Source of the DNA: AWTP1-13 sp963820375
GTDB lineage: Bacteria > Pseudomonadota > Alphaproteobacteria > Rhizobiales > Hyphomicrobiaceae
Reading direction: 5' to 3'
Length of the DNA stretch: 64,000 nt
NCBI GenBank assembly: GCA_963820375.1
Contig: CAWFZX010000028.1
Coordinates: 76,723-140,722 of the forward strand
Both the position numbers and the translations under genes were made by a program. Of the stretch, positions 35,463-44,377 are shown piece by piece. The stretch's first letter is position 1; every line of letters begins with the position of its first letter. A model generated the notes under the pieces. That model ran no database searches. It saw nothing but the letters and a program-made list of their open reading frames with translations, and had not been told where the DNA came from.

Positions 35463-36431
35463 ATGTTTCGAGCATTGATGGCGGCGTCCGTCGCCGTGAC
35501 CTTGGCGGTCGCCCCGGCGCGGGCCGCCGAGGAAATCAACTTCGGCATCATCTCGACTGAGGCCAGCTCCAACCTCAAGAAGATCTGGGATCCCTTCCTA
35601 GCCGATATGGAGAAGGGCACCGGCGTCAAGATCAACGCCTTCTTCGCCTCCGACTACGCCGGCGTGATCGAAGGCATGCGCTTCAAGAAGGTCCAGATCG
35701 CCTGGTTCGGCAACAAGTCGGCCATGGAGGCGGTCGATCGCGCCGAAGGCGAGGTGTTCGCCCAGACCGTCGCCGCCAGCGGCCAGGACGGCTACTACTC
35801 CCATATCATTGTCCACAAGGACAGTGCGTTCAAGACCCTGGACGACGTGCTCAAGTGCGACAAGACCCTCGACTTCGGCATCGGTGATCCCAACTCGACC
35901 TCGGGCTTCCTGGTGCCCACCACGTTCATCTTCTCGGCCAAGAGCATCGATCCCAAACAGTGTTTCAAGACCGTGCGCAACGCCAACCATGAGGCGAACG
36001 CGCTCGCAGTTGCCAATAAGCTCGTGCACGCGGCCACCAACAACAGCGAGAATCTGGAGCGCATTGCCAAGACCGCGCCGGAGAAGGCCAAGGAGATCCG
36101 CGTCGTCTGGACCTCACCGCTGATCCCCTCCGACCCCCTCGTGTGGCGCAAGGACCTTGACGCCAGCCTCAAGAAGAAGATCGGCGACTGGCTGTTCGCC
36201 TACGGCAAGGCCGATGCCGAGAAGAAGGTCCTGGCCGACCTGCAGTGGGCACCCTTCAAGAAGTCCGACAACAACCAGCTGCTGCCGATCCGGCAGATGG
36301 AGCTCAACCGGGAGATCATGAAGCTCAAGGGCGACGAGAAGGTCGCCGCCAACGATAAGACGGCGAAACTCGCCGAGCTCGAAAAGCAGTTCGCCGACAT
36401 CGGCCACCAGATCGAGGCCCGCAAGAAATAG
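35463..36431 (+). CDS. phnD: Phosphonate ABC transporter, periplasmic binding protein
   Basis: A 322-residue binding protein with a signal peptide (MFRALMAASVAVTLAVAPARA). The mature part starts EEINFGIISTEASSNLKKIW; the Ser/Thr-rich start of the first helix is where PhnD proteins bind the phosphonate group. HIIVHKDSAFKTLDDV and DPNSTSGFLVPTTFIF are further family blocks. AAGGAG lies upstream of the ATG. 87 bases separate it from phnC. Confidence 0.93.
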   Translation: MFRALMAASVAVTLAVAPARAAEEINFGIISTEASSNLKKIWDPFLADMEKGTGVKINAFFASDYAGVIEGMRFKKVQIAWFGNKSAMEAVDRAEGEVFAQTVAASGQDGYYSHIIVHKDSAFKTLDDVLKCDKTLDFGIGDPNSTSGFLVPTTFIFSAKSIDPKQCFKTVRNANHEANALAVANKLVHAATNNSENLERIAKTAPEKAKEIRVVWTSPLIPSDPLVWRKDLDASLKKKIGDWLFAYGKADAEKKVLADLQWAPFKKSDNNQLLPIRQMELNREIMKLKGDEKVAANDKTAKLAELEKQFADIGHQIEARKK

Positions 36432-36507
36432 CCGGGCCATCTTGATTTCGATCGGCTGCCAGGAGACCGGTCCCGGTTCCCTGGCGGCGACCGACCGGAG
36501 ACCAGCC

Positions 36508-37335
36508 TTGACCATCACCGTTCCCGCCGATCGTCCCGACGATGGATCGGCCCGCATCGTGGTGCCGCAGCCTCCGCTCACCAGACGTGCGCGCACTTGG
36601 CTGCTGTGGTTCACGGTCGCCGCCCTGCTCGCTTGGAGCTGGGGGCCGACGGAGATGCGCAAGATCGGCTCGCTGTTCACGGACTGGCGCAACATGGCCG
36701 AGTTCGCCTCGGGCTTCCTGCGCCCCGATTTCGGCGACTGGACGGCCTATGCGGCGGAGATGGTGGAGACCGTGCAGATCGCCATCTGGGGCACGGCGCT
36801 GGCGGTGTTCTTTGGCATTCCCTTCGCCATTCTGAGCTCGGCCAACGTCTGCCCGCAGTGGGTCGTGCAGCCTGTCCGACGCTTGATGGACGCATGCCGG
36901 GCAATCAACGAGATCGTGTTCGCGCTGCTGTTCGTGGTTGCCGTCGGGCTCGGGCCACTGGCCGGCGTGCTGGCGGTTGCCGTGCACAACATCGGCATCA
37001 TCGCCAAGCTGTTCTCGGAGGCCGTCGAGGCCATCGACCCGCGGCCCGTCGAAGGCATCCGGGCGACAGGAGCAACGCGGTTGCAGGAGGTCATCTTCGG
37101 CGTCGTCCCGCAGGTCATGCCGCTGTGGAGCTCCTACACACTCTATCGCTTTGAGACCAACGTGCGCTCTGCCACCGTGCTCGGCATCGTCGGCGCCGGC
37201 GGCATCGGCCATTCGCTCTACGAGAACATCCGCAGCTTCCACTATTCCGAGACCGCAGCGATCGTCATCATCGTGGTGGCGACGGTGATGCTGATCGATC
37301 TCGTCAGCGCCCGCATCCGCAAGGCCCTAATCTGA
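36508..37335 (+). CDS. phnE: Phosphonate ABC transporter, permease
   Basis: A 275-residue permease with about six membrane helices and the EAA loop, here EAVEAIDPRPVEGIRATGAT. I chose TTG 36508 because a GGAG lies seven bases upstream and the following TITVPADRPDD is a plausible start; the frame is open to 36442. It ends with VSARIRKALI. Together with PhnC and PhnD it completes one importer. Confidence 0.9.
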   Translation: MTITVPADRPDDGSARIVVPQPPLTRRARTWLLWFTVAALLAWSWGPTEMRKIGSLFTDWRNMAEFASGFLRPDFGDWTAYAAEMVETVQIAIWGTALAVFFGIPFAILSSANVCPQWVVQPVRRLMDACRAINEIVFALLFVVAVGLGPLAGVLAVAVHNIGIIAKLFSEAVEAIDPRPVEGIRATGATRLQEVIFGVVPQVMPLWSSYTLYRFETNVRSATVLGIVGAGGIGHSLYENIRSFHYSETAAIVIIVVATVMLIDLVSARIRKALI

Positions 37336-37637
37336 CGCCTGCCTCTTTGGCCAAATACACCGGCTCGATCGTCATCGAGGCCGCAAACTGGCGGAACGCC
37401 TGGTAGCGTGGAGGGCGAGATGGCAAGCTTGCGACGTTCGTCGCGTTTCAACCGACATCTTGAAGGTTTGTACGTACTCCACCCGGCCTTTTTTACCACG
37501 TTACCCTCATATCGTTGCTGATCACGGGCGATACACTTCAAATTCGGGCGCATCGCCGTTCGGTTGTTGTTAGCGAAGAGTGGGCGCTGTGCCTTTGCGG
37601 CGATGCGGTCTTTATTTCGCTGCGAGAGCCACGCGTC
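37336..37637. other. Intergenic between phnE and the OmpA-like gene
   Basis: No gene is recognised. A run of six T at 37490-37495 follows a Pyr-rich stretch, but I find no strong stem before it. Confidence 0.4.
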
Positions 37638-38477
37638 ATGTACCGAGCAGGAATCATTGTAGGCGCCCTATTGGCTCTGACCACGGCGGCCGTTGTCCGT
37701 CCAAATCTTGTAAACTTGGACCCTATCGATGCGCCGAGCGGCAGCGTGCAGAAGACACCGCTGTCACCGAACGGGCAGTTGCCCAGGTCGACAACCAGCA
37801 ACGCAGAAAAGATCGACGAACCGAGATTGACCTTCGATGTGGTGAGGATTGACCCTCAGGGTTCGTCCGTCTTTGCTGGACAGGCGCCGCCAAACTCCAG
37901 CGTCAGCATTCTCGCCAACGGTCGAGCGCTAGCAACGGCCGCGGCCGATGAAACGGGTGCATGGGCCATCGTCACTGACCGCAAAATTACCCCCGGGGAG
38001 CATGAGATCTCCCTTGGCGCGGTGTCTATGCAAGGTGCCGTCACGGCAGGTGAAACAGTACAAATCGTCGTCGCGCCACCGGTTGCCGGTGTCACCTCCA
38101 CCCCGGAGCCGCATGCTAGATCGCCGCAATCGAGTCCTGCTCCAATTACCTTCGTGTACAATGACACAGCATTTACCACAGACGGCCGGCGGGCCGCGGA
38201 GTTGCTAGCAAAACATTTGCTATCGCAACAGCCTGCTGCGGTGTCACTGAGCGGGCATGCGGATGAGCGTGGTACGGACGTCTACAACATTGAGCTTTCT
38301 CGACGACGCTTATTGGTCGTTGCAGACTACTTGCGGGATAGTGGTTTCGCGGGAAAGCTTGAATTGATCCCGAAGGGTAAGAGCGAACCCTACACCGGCA
38401 TTGACCGTCGGTCGCTTCCAAGGGAAGATGCGTTTCAGCTTGACCGTCGTGTCGAACTCTATCGCCCGCGCCACTAG
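37638..38477 (+). CDS. OmpA-domain protein with Ig-like periplasmic region
   Basis: A 279-residue protein. The N-terminus MYRAGIIVGALLALTTAAVV is a signal peptide or anchor. The middle (about 60-150) has the pattern VFAGQAPPNSSVSILANGR seen in Ig-like 'what-is-added' modules often paired with LysM or OmpA domains in alphaproteobacteria. The C-terminal OmpA domain (about 170-279) holds SGHADERGTDVYNIELSRRR, the peptidoglycan-binding motif with its Asp and Arg. It should tie the envelope to the cell wall. The ATG at 37638 is chosen over longer frames because of the signal. Confidence 0.78.
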   Translation: MYRAGIIVGALLALTTAAVVRPNLVNLDPIDAPSGSVQKTPLSPNGQLPRSTTSNAEKIDEPRLTFDVVRIDPQGSSVFAGQAPPNSSVSILANGRALATAAADETGAWAIVTDRKITPGEHEISLGAVSMQGAVTAGETVQIVVAPPVAGVTSTPEPHARSPQSSPAPITFVYNDTAFTTDGRRAAELLAKHLLSQQPAAVSLSGHADERGTDVYNIELSRRRLLVVADYLRDSGFAGKLELIPKGKSEPYTGIDRRSLPREDAFQLDRRVELYRPRH

Positions 38478-38836
38478 CCGACATTCAGCCGGAAGTGGAA
38501 GTCGGTGCAACGTTGCTAGCACGAACCTCGATCCGTCTCAGGTCTTGCCCTCGACCATCCGGCGCCCCGCCCATGACTAGAGGGAAGCCAATCAAGCTGG
38601 CATGACGTTGTGGCCGGGCGCGATCGGTTGCTGGATCCAACCACGCCACCGAGCTAATGTGCTTGTTCGTCGTGTGTTCATTTGTCCTTGCGCGCCAAGT
38701 GCGAAGGGCTTTCCTCGATGCTGAGCTGTCGACCCCAGGCGCGTGCGCACCTTGGCTTGCAATTCCTGCAGCCGACCTCACAGATGTCGGCGCAGTTAGC
38801 GATTGGGCTGTCGAACGATGGCGCTGGAACACCATA
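38478..38836. other. Intergenic before hyuA
   Basis: The hyuA frame is open upstream to 38657, but that part does not resemble the family, so it is taken as the leader. No other gene recognised. The promoter of the hyuAB-TRAP cluster should be here. Confidence 0.45.
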
Positions 38837-40921
38837 ATGGTCCGAATCGCCTCTGACGTCGGTGGCACTTTCACGGATAGCATCGCCTACGATCCGGTCT
38901 CCAACCGCATTGCCGTATCGAAGGTGTCGACGACGCCGAACGCTCGCGAAGTAGGCACCATCGAAGGCCTGCGACGCACACTGCAGGAGTTGGGAAGCAC
39001 GGGCGGCGCGGTGGCCTACGTGGGCCACGGTATGACCACCGCGACGAACGCCGTCATTCAACGCAACGGTGCCAAGACCGCTTTCGTCACCAACCGTGGT
39101 TTTGCGGACCTGCTCTTGATCGGGCGGCAGGACCGCCCAAGCCTGTATGCCATCGACGTCGTGCGAGCCCCGCCTCTGGTGCCGCGCGAATTATGCTACG
39201 GCATCAGCGGACGCATTGACGCCAGCGGTCAAGAGATTTGCCCACTGGCGCAACCGGAACTGGAGCTAGCGGCCACCGATATGCGCCGCCAAGGGGTCGA
39301 GGCGGTCGCGGTCGTGTTTTTGCACGCCTACGCGAACCCACAGCACGAGCGCATCGCCAAAGCGGTGCTCGAACGGCATCTGCCCGATGTCAGGATTTGT
39401 ATCTCCTCGGAGATCCTCTGCGAGTTCCGCGAGTTCGAGCGCGCCAGCACGGTCGTCTTGAACGCCTTTCTCAGCCCACTGATGGCAAGCTATCTTGGAT
39501 CGTTTTCGCAACGCTTGCACGATCTTGAAACCGGATTGGGCATTGGCCGCGACACGCCGATCATGGTGATGGAGGCCGCCGGTGGGCTGATGACGATTGG
39601 GACGGCGCTCGCCAAGCCAGTCCATACCGTACTGTCGGGTCCGGCCGGGGGCGTGGTCGCCGGTGCGCATTTCGCCGGGCTGGTGGGGGCCAGGAATGTC
39701 ATTAGCATGGACATCGGTGGCACCAGCACCGACATCAGCCTGATCCGCAACGGGCAGCCGGAGACGACCAGGCAAGCAAGGATTGGTCAAGTCCCCATTC
39801 GCTTTCCGACAATCGGCATCAACGCCATCGGCGCCGGCGGCGGGTCAATCGCTTGGATCGACGATGGCGGAGCCTTGCGAGTTGGTCCTATTAGCGCCGA
39901 GGCCTTGCCCGGCCCCGCCTGCTATGGCCACGGCGGCACTCGGCCAACGATCTCCGACGCGAACCTGGTGCTCGGTAGACTCGGTAGCGCAACGCGGCTT
40001 GGCGGCAGCCTAAAGCTCAATCTCGGCGCTGCGCAAAAAGCCGTAGAAAACCATATTGCCAACCCGCTCGGCATCGATGTGGTGGCTGCCGCAGCAGGTA
40101 TTCTCCGTGTCGCGCATGCCAACATCGTCCGCGGTATCCGCGTCGTCTCGGTTGAGCACGGCCACGACCCTCGCGAATACGCGCTGGTGCCGTTCGGCGG
40201 CGCGGGGCCCATGCACGGCACGCCGGTCGCGCGCGAGCTGCAGATCAGTAGACTAATCATCCCGCCATCGCCGGGCATTCTCTGCGCCTTTGGCCAGCTC
40301 CTTGCCGATCTGCGCCATGACCTGATCGAGACCCATATTTTCCCGTATGCACCCGACAACGCGGCCCGCGCGCGGACAATAGCACTGCGGCTGCGCGAGG
40401 AAGCCGCTCAGCTGCTGGCTACCGACCAGGTACCGGCAGACAGGCGCGCGGTCAGTGTGCGCATCGAGGCCCGCTACAAGGGCCAGAGTTACGAGCTGCC
40501 GATTGCTTTCGACTGTCATGACCCGACGGCGTGGTTTCGATTGGACGCTGATTTCCACGCCGCCCATCGGCAGAGATTTGGTCACGCCGATGCCAGCGCG
40601 CCGATCGAGATCGTCGGATTTGCGGCCACGGCCATCGGCAGAGTGGATTCACCGGAATTGCCGACCCTTGCCAGCGGCAGCGCGACGCCCCCAGGCGAGG
40701 CGCGCCGCACCGCGCGGGAGATATTTATTGAGGGCAATGCCGCAGGCGAGACGGGCGATTGGACGCCCGCTACAGTGTTTGAGCGCAGCAAGCTGCTGGC
40801 TGGCAACGAGATCGTGGGACCGGCGGTGATCGAAGAGCTCTCCGCAACCACGGTCCTCTATCCCGGCGATCGCGCCAAGGTCCATGCCAGCGGCACGTTG
40901 CTGGTGGAGTGCGCGCCGTGA
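38837..40921 (+). CDS. hyuA: Hydantoinase/oxoprolinase subunit A
   Basis: A 694-residue protein of the HyuA / acetone carboxylase / oxoprolinase family. It opens with the ASKHA ATP site RIASDVGGTFTDS, then GHGMTTATNAVIQRNGAK, LSGPAGGVVAGAHFAG and ISMDIGGTSTDISL. Such enzymes use ATP to open cyclic amides such as N-methylhydantoins or 5-oxoproline, with subunit B. The start at ATG 38837 gives the family N-terminus. Its stop overlaps the hyuB start (GTGA). Confidence 0.92.
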   Translation: MVRIASDVGGTFTDSIAYDPVSNRIAVSKVSTTPNAREVGTIEGLRRTLQELGSTGGAVAYVGHGMTTATNAVIQRNGAKTAFVTNRGFADLLLIGRQDRPSLYAIDVVRAPPLVPRELCYGISGRIDASGQEICPLAQPELELAATDMRRQGVEAVAVVFLHAYANPQHERIAKAVLERHLPDVRICISSEILCEFREFERASTVVLNAFLSPLMASYLGSFSQRLHDLETGLGIGRDTPIMVMEAAGGLMTIGTALAKPVHTVLSGPAGGVVAGAHFAGLVGARNVISMDIGGTSTDISLIRNGQPETTRQARIGQVPIRFPTIGINAIGAGGGSIAWIDDGGALRVGPISAEALPGPACYGHGGTRPTISDANLVLGRLGSATRLGGSLKLNLGAAQKAVENHIANPLGIDVVAAAAGILRVAHANIVRGIRVVSVEHGHDPREYALVPFGGAGPMHGTPVARELQISRLIIPPSPGILCAFGQLLADLRHDLIETHIFPYAPDNAARARTIALRLREEAAQLLATDQVPADRRAVSVRIEARYKGQSYELPIAFDCHDPTAWFRLDADFHAAHRQRFGHADASAPIEIVGFAATAIGRVDSPELPTLASGSATPPGEARRTAREIFIEGNAAGETGDWTPATVFERSKLLAGNEIVGPAVIEELSATTVLYPGDRAKVHASGTLLVECAP

Positions 40922-42513
40922 AGCAACCTAACCGGGCGTTCGATCCGATCACGCTGGAGGTGCTGCGCAATGCGCTCGAAGCAACAGCGCAGGAGATGGG
41001 AGCAGTTCTCAAGTTGACCTCATTCTCGCCCAACATCAAGGAGCGAATGGACGCGTCCTGCGCGATCTTCGATGCCAAAGGCCAGCTCGTCGCCCAAGCA
41101 GAACACGTGCCGATCCACCTCGGCTCTATGCTCAAAGCCGTGGCACCCACCATCGCCGCTGTCGGCAGAATGGATGCGGACGATATCGTCATCGTCAACG
41201 ATCCTTTCATTGGCGGTGCACACCTGCCCGACATCACCCTGATCGCCGCCGTCCACTCGCAAACGAACCTGATCGGATATGTGGCGACACGAGCCCATCA
41301 CTCCGACGTGGGCGGCATGGAACCAGGCTCGATGCCGGGGCAGTCGACGGAGATCTACCAGGAAGGCATTATTATTCCGCCGATACGGCTCTATCTGCGA
41401 GGAGAGCTGCAGGCCGATGTGATGCGCCTCATCCTCGCCAACGTTCGCACGGCTGCCGAACGGCGTGGTGACCTCAACGCGCAGGTGGCAGCGATCAATA
41501 TCGGCAAGCGCCGACTTGGCGAGCTAGCTCAGCGCTACGGCATTGGCGGACTTGCCGACGGCTTCGCTGCCATTCTCGACTATGCCGAGCGGCGCATGCG
41601 CAATCGCATCGCCGAGCTGCCTCCAGGCACCTATCTGGCGCAAGACAGTCTCGACGATGACGGCAGTTCTGATGAACCGGTCCTGGTCAATCTTCGTGTG
41701 GATATTGCGCCGGACAAGCTGACCCTGGACTTTGCTGGCTCCGCCCCGCAGCGACGCGGCAACATCAATGCCGTCGCCCCTATGACGCACTCCGCGGTTT
41801 TCTTTGCGATCAAAATTCTCACCGACCCGACCATTCCGGCCAATGCCGGCATTCTGCGGCCGGTCGAGATCAAAATCCCCAAGGGCTCATTTCTCGATGC
41901 CCAGCTCCCTGCGGCCGTCTGCGCCGGCAACACCGAGACGACGCAACGAATCGCCGATACGGTTTTGAAGGCGTTCGCGCAGTTCGCGCCGGAGCGCATA
42001 CCAGCAGCCAGCCAGGGCACAATGAACCTGATTGGCGTCGGTGGCGTCGACCCACGCAGCGGCCGACCCTACACCTATATCGAGACCATTGCCGGCGGCC
42101 AGGGTGGTCGCCCCGCCGGCGACGGCATGGACGCCGTCCAGTGCAATATGACGAACACGATGAATACCCCTGTTGAGGCGTTAGAAATCTCCTATCCCCT
42201 TCGCGTCGAGCGCTACGAGATCCGCGAGGGGTCGGGGGGCCAGGGACGGCATCGCGGTGGAAACGGCGTGGTTCGTTCCCTGACGATCATCGATCACCAG
42301 GCAAGGGTCTCCTTGCAGTCGGACCGGCGTCGATTTGCCCCTTATGGATTGGGCGGGGGCGGCGACGGCATGCCCGGCTGCAACTGGACACGTGACCAGC
42401 ATGGCAAGGTGCGGCAACTGCCGGGCAAAGTTTCTCTCACCTTGCGATCGGGAGAAACGATCGGGGTCGAGACACCGGGCGGGGGTGGATGGGGTCGCCA
42501 GGATGCAGATTGA
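40918..42513 (+). CDS. hyuB: Hydantoinase/oxoprolinase subunit B
   Basis: A 531-residue HyuB protein: FDPITLEVLRNALEATAQEM near the start, then MDASCAIFDAKGQLVAQAEH, VNDPFIGGAHLPDITLI and HHSDVGGMEPGSMPG, the metal-ligand-rich blocks of the family. The C-terminal GSGGQGRHRGGNGVVRS and GGGGWG glycine-rich end are also typical. I chose GTG 40918, which overlaps the hyuA stop; a GTG at 40909 is also in frame. Cytosolic partner of HyuA. Confidence 0.92.
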   Translation: MKQPNRAFDPITLEVLRNALEATAQEMGAVLKLTSFSPNIKERMDASCAIFDAKGQLVAQAEHVPIHLGSMLKAVAPTIAAVGRMDADDIVIVNDPFIGGAHLPDITLIAAVHSQTNLIGYVATRAHHSDVGGMEPGSMPGQSTEIYQEGIIIPPIRLYLRGELQADVMRLILANVRTAAERRGDLNAQVAAINIGKRRLGELAQRYGIGGLADGFAAILDYAERRMRNRIAELPPGTYLAQDSLDDDGSSDEPVLVNLRVDIAPDKLTLDFAGSAPQRRGNINAVAPMTHSAVFFAIKILTDPTIPANAGILRPVEIKIPKGSFLDAQLPAAVCAGNTETTQRIADTVLKAFAQFAPERIPAASQGTMNLIGVGGVDPRSGRPYTYIETIAGGQGGRPAGDGMDAVQCNMTNTMNTPVEALEISYPLRVERYEIREGSGGQGRHRGGNGVVRSLTIIDHQARVSLQSDRRRFAPYGLGGGGDGMPGCNWTRDQHGKVRQLPGKVSLTLRSGETIGVETPGGGGWGRQDAD

Positions 42514-42566
42514 AGCCCAGCCGGCAAGGCTTACAGCGACCAGAGATTGCACAAACAGGACAACTC

Positions 42567-42584
42567 GCTGCCGCCAACGGCAGC
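42567..42584 (+). other. Perfect 7-bp hairpin between hyuB and dctP
   Basis: GCTGCCG (42567-42573), loop CCAA, CGGCAGC (42578-42584). No T-run follows, so it is not a classical terminator. It may be an mRNA processing or stability element separating the enzyme genes from the transporter genes, or chance. Confidence 0.4.
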
Positions 42585-42652
42585 ACTATTGCAGAGTTCC
42601 CGTTGGTAGAAGATGCTAGTTGTCCAGTTGGATGAAAAACGGGAGGAGTTGA

Positions 42653-43705
42653 ATGCGTTCTACCATCGCCGCCGCCGTGTGTGTTGGGACCGTTGCCTTG
42701 GCTGGCAGCGCTTACGCACAGCAGCTGGACAAGAAGGAGTTCAATATCGTCGGCACGTGGAATTTCCTGACCAACTGGCAGAAGCTGGAGCAGCCCCTCT
42801 GGGTCACCGACATGCCGGCGGCCTCCGGCGGAAATATCAAGGGCAACATCAAGTCCATTACCGAGGTCAATCTCAAGGGTACGGAGCTCCTGCGCCTGCT
42901 CAAGCAAGGCGTTTTTGACATGGCTGCGGCCCTGCCGATCTACGTTGAAGATGGCGGTGCCGTGATTGAGGCTTCCGACATCGCTGGCGTTGCCAAGGAC
43001 TTCAAGATGGGCCGCGAGATCGCTGCAGCCTGGTTGCCCGAGATGCAGACGGTGATGAAGGAACGGCATGGCGCGACAATCCTGGCGACCTTCCCGTTCC
43101 CGGAGCAGGTGTTCTACTGCAGGGGCGACATCAAGAGCATCGAGGATCTCAAGGGCAAGAAGATCCGTGTCCAGGGCACGTCGCAGGGTGATTTCGCCGC
43201 CGCCGTCGGCGCCTCGGCGGTCACGATACCGTTCGGCGAGGTCGTTCCGGCGCTTGAAAAGGGAGTGGTTGACTGCGGTATCACCGGTACCATGCCCGGT
43301 TACAAGGCGAAGTGGACCGAGGTAACGAATACCCTCTTCCGTCTGCCGGTCGGCTACACCATCGGCATTTGGGTTGTGAACCTGAACGTGTGGAACAAGC
43401 TATCGAAGGACACCCAGGCGTTTATCGAGAAACAGATGCAGGCACACGAGGACAAGTCCTGGAAAGTGATCGAGGACGAGACAGAGGAAGGTGTGGCTTG
43501 CAACACCGGCGCTGGTCCCTGCTCGGTCGGACCGGCCGGCAAGCTCAAGCTCGTCAAGCCCTCCGACGCTGACCTGAAGGCGCGCGAGAAGGCACTCAAT
43601 GAAGTCGTGCTCAGCCGTTGGGCCAAGCGCTGCGGCGATGCCTGCGCCGCGAAATGGAACGAGCTCGTTGGCAAGAAATACAATCTCACCGCCAAGGCAA
43701 ACTGA
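42653..43705 (+). CDS. TRAP transporter solute-binding protein
   Basis: A 350-residue DctP-type binding protein with a signal peptide (MRSTIAAAVCVGTVALAGSAYA). The DctP mark is the segment GKKIRVQGTSQGDFAAAVGA with the arginine (R of KIRV) that binds a carboxylate in this family. Two late Cys pairs (ACNTGAGPC and RCGDAC) may form disulfides. GGGAGGAG precedes the ATG. It lies 139 bases after hyuB, so it probably delivers the substrate or a product-related carboxylate for that enzyme. Confidence 0.9.
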   Translation: MRSTIAAAVCVGTVALAGSAYAQQLDKKEFNIVGTWNFLTNWQKLEQPLWVTDMPAASGGNIKGNIKSITEVNLKGTELLRLLKQGVFDMAAALPIYVEDGGAVIEASDIAGVAKDFKMGREIAAAWLPEMQTVMKERHGATILATFPFPEQVFYCRGDIKSIEDLKGKKIRVQGTSQGDFAAAVGASAVTIPFGEVVPALEKGVVDCGITGTMPGYKAKWTEVTNTLFRLPVGYTIGIWVVNLNVWNKLSKDTQAFIEKQMQAHEDKSWKVIEDETEEGVACNTGAGPCSVGPAGKLKLVKPSDADLKAREKALNEVVLSRWAKRCGDACAAKWNELVGKKYNLTAKAN

Positions 43706-43757
43706 CGACGTCAGAGGCTCGGCTGTCCATCTGGATCGGGGGGTCATTGGGACGGTG

Positions 43758-44375
43758 ATGGATCTGGCCTGGAGAGCCGTAGCCGCTCTGGCGCGCGTCG
43801 CCATCTGGTTTGGCGGCGCGATGTTGTTTGCAGCGGCAGCAATTGTCACGGCCGAGGTCCTGCTACGCAAGGGCCTTGGCGCCCTTTTCGGCTCCAATTT
43901 CGTATTCTCGGGTTCGGACGAAATCTCCGGGTATCTGTTTGCGGTCGGCACCAGCTGGTCGATGGCGCATGTTCTGGTCACCCGGGGGCACGTCCGCATC
44001 GATGTCCTCTATGGCGCTTTCGGACCGCGCGCGCGAACCCTGCTTGATCTTTTTGCCCTGATTGTTCTCGCCATCTTCGTGGCGGTGCTGCTGGAGCGTA
44101 CCTGGGACGTCGCCTCCACCAGCTACTCCGAGGGTATTCGCTCCAACACACCGCTTCGACTGCCGCTGGCTTGGTCGCAGCTGCCCTGGTTTGGCGGCAT
44201 TGCCCTGTTTGCGGTTGCTCTGCTGCTGGCCATCTTGCGCACGCTCTCGAGCCTCCTGCGCGGCGACTATGCCGCAGCCGCCGAGATATCCGGTGCAATC
44301 ACGCAGGACGAAGAAATCGAGAGTGAGCTCGTGGGGCTTGGACTCCACAAGGAAAAGGCGCGGGCGGGGAACTAG
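43758..44375 (+). CDS. TRAP transporter small permease (DctQ)
   Basis: A 205-residue membrane protein with four hydrophobic segments and the DctQ features FSGSDEISGYLFAVGTSWSM-like central block (here VFSGSDEISGYLFAVGTSW) and RGHVRIDVLY. The ATG at 43758 follows GGGA by six bases; an in-frame reading extends upstream into dctP but is not family-like. The C-terminus has a charged tail of about 30 residues. Confidence 0.87.
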   Translation: MDLAWRAVAALARVAIWFGGAMLFAAAAIVTAEVLLRKGLGALFGSNFVFSGSDEISGYLFAVGTSWSMAHVLVTRGHVRIDVLYGAFGPRARTLLDLFALIVLAIFVAVLLERTWDVASTSYSEGIRSNTPLRLPLAWSQLPWFGGIALFAVALLLAILRTLSSLLRGDYAAAAEISGAITQDEEIESELVGLGLHKEKARAGN

Positions 44376-44377
44376 CA

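Noticed and set aside
37420..37500. Possible terminator after phnE (short GCGAC stem and a later T-run)
   Set aside because: The stem is short and about 50 bases from the T-run, so they do not form one terminator.
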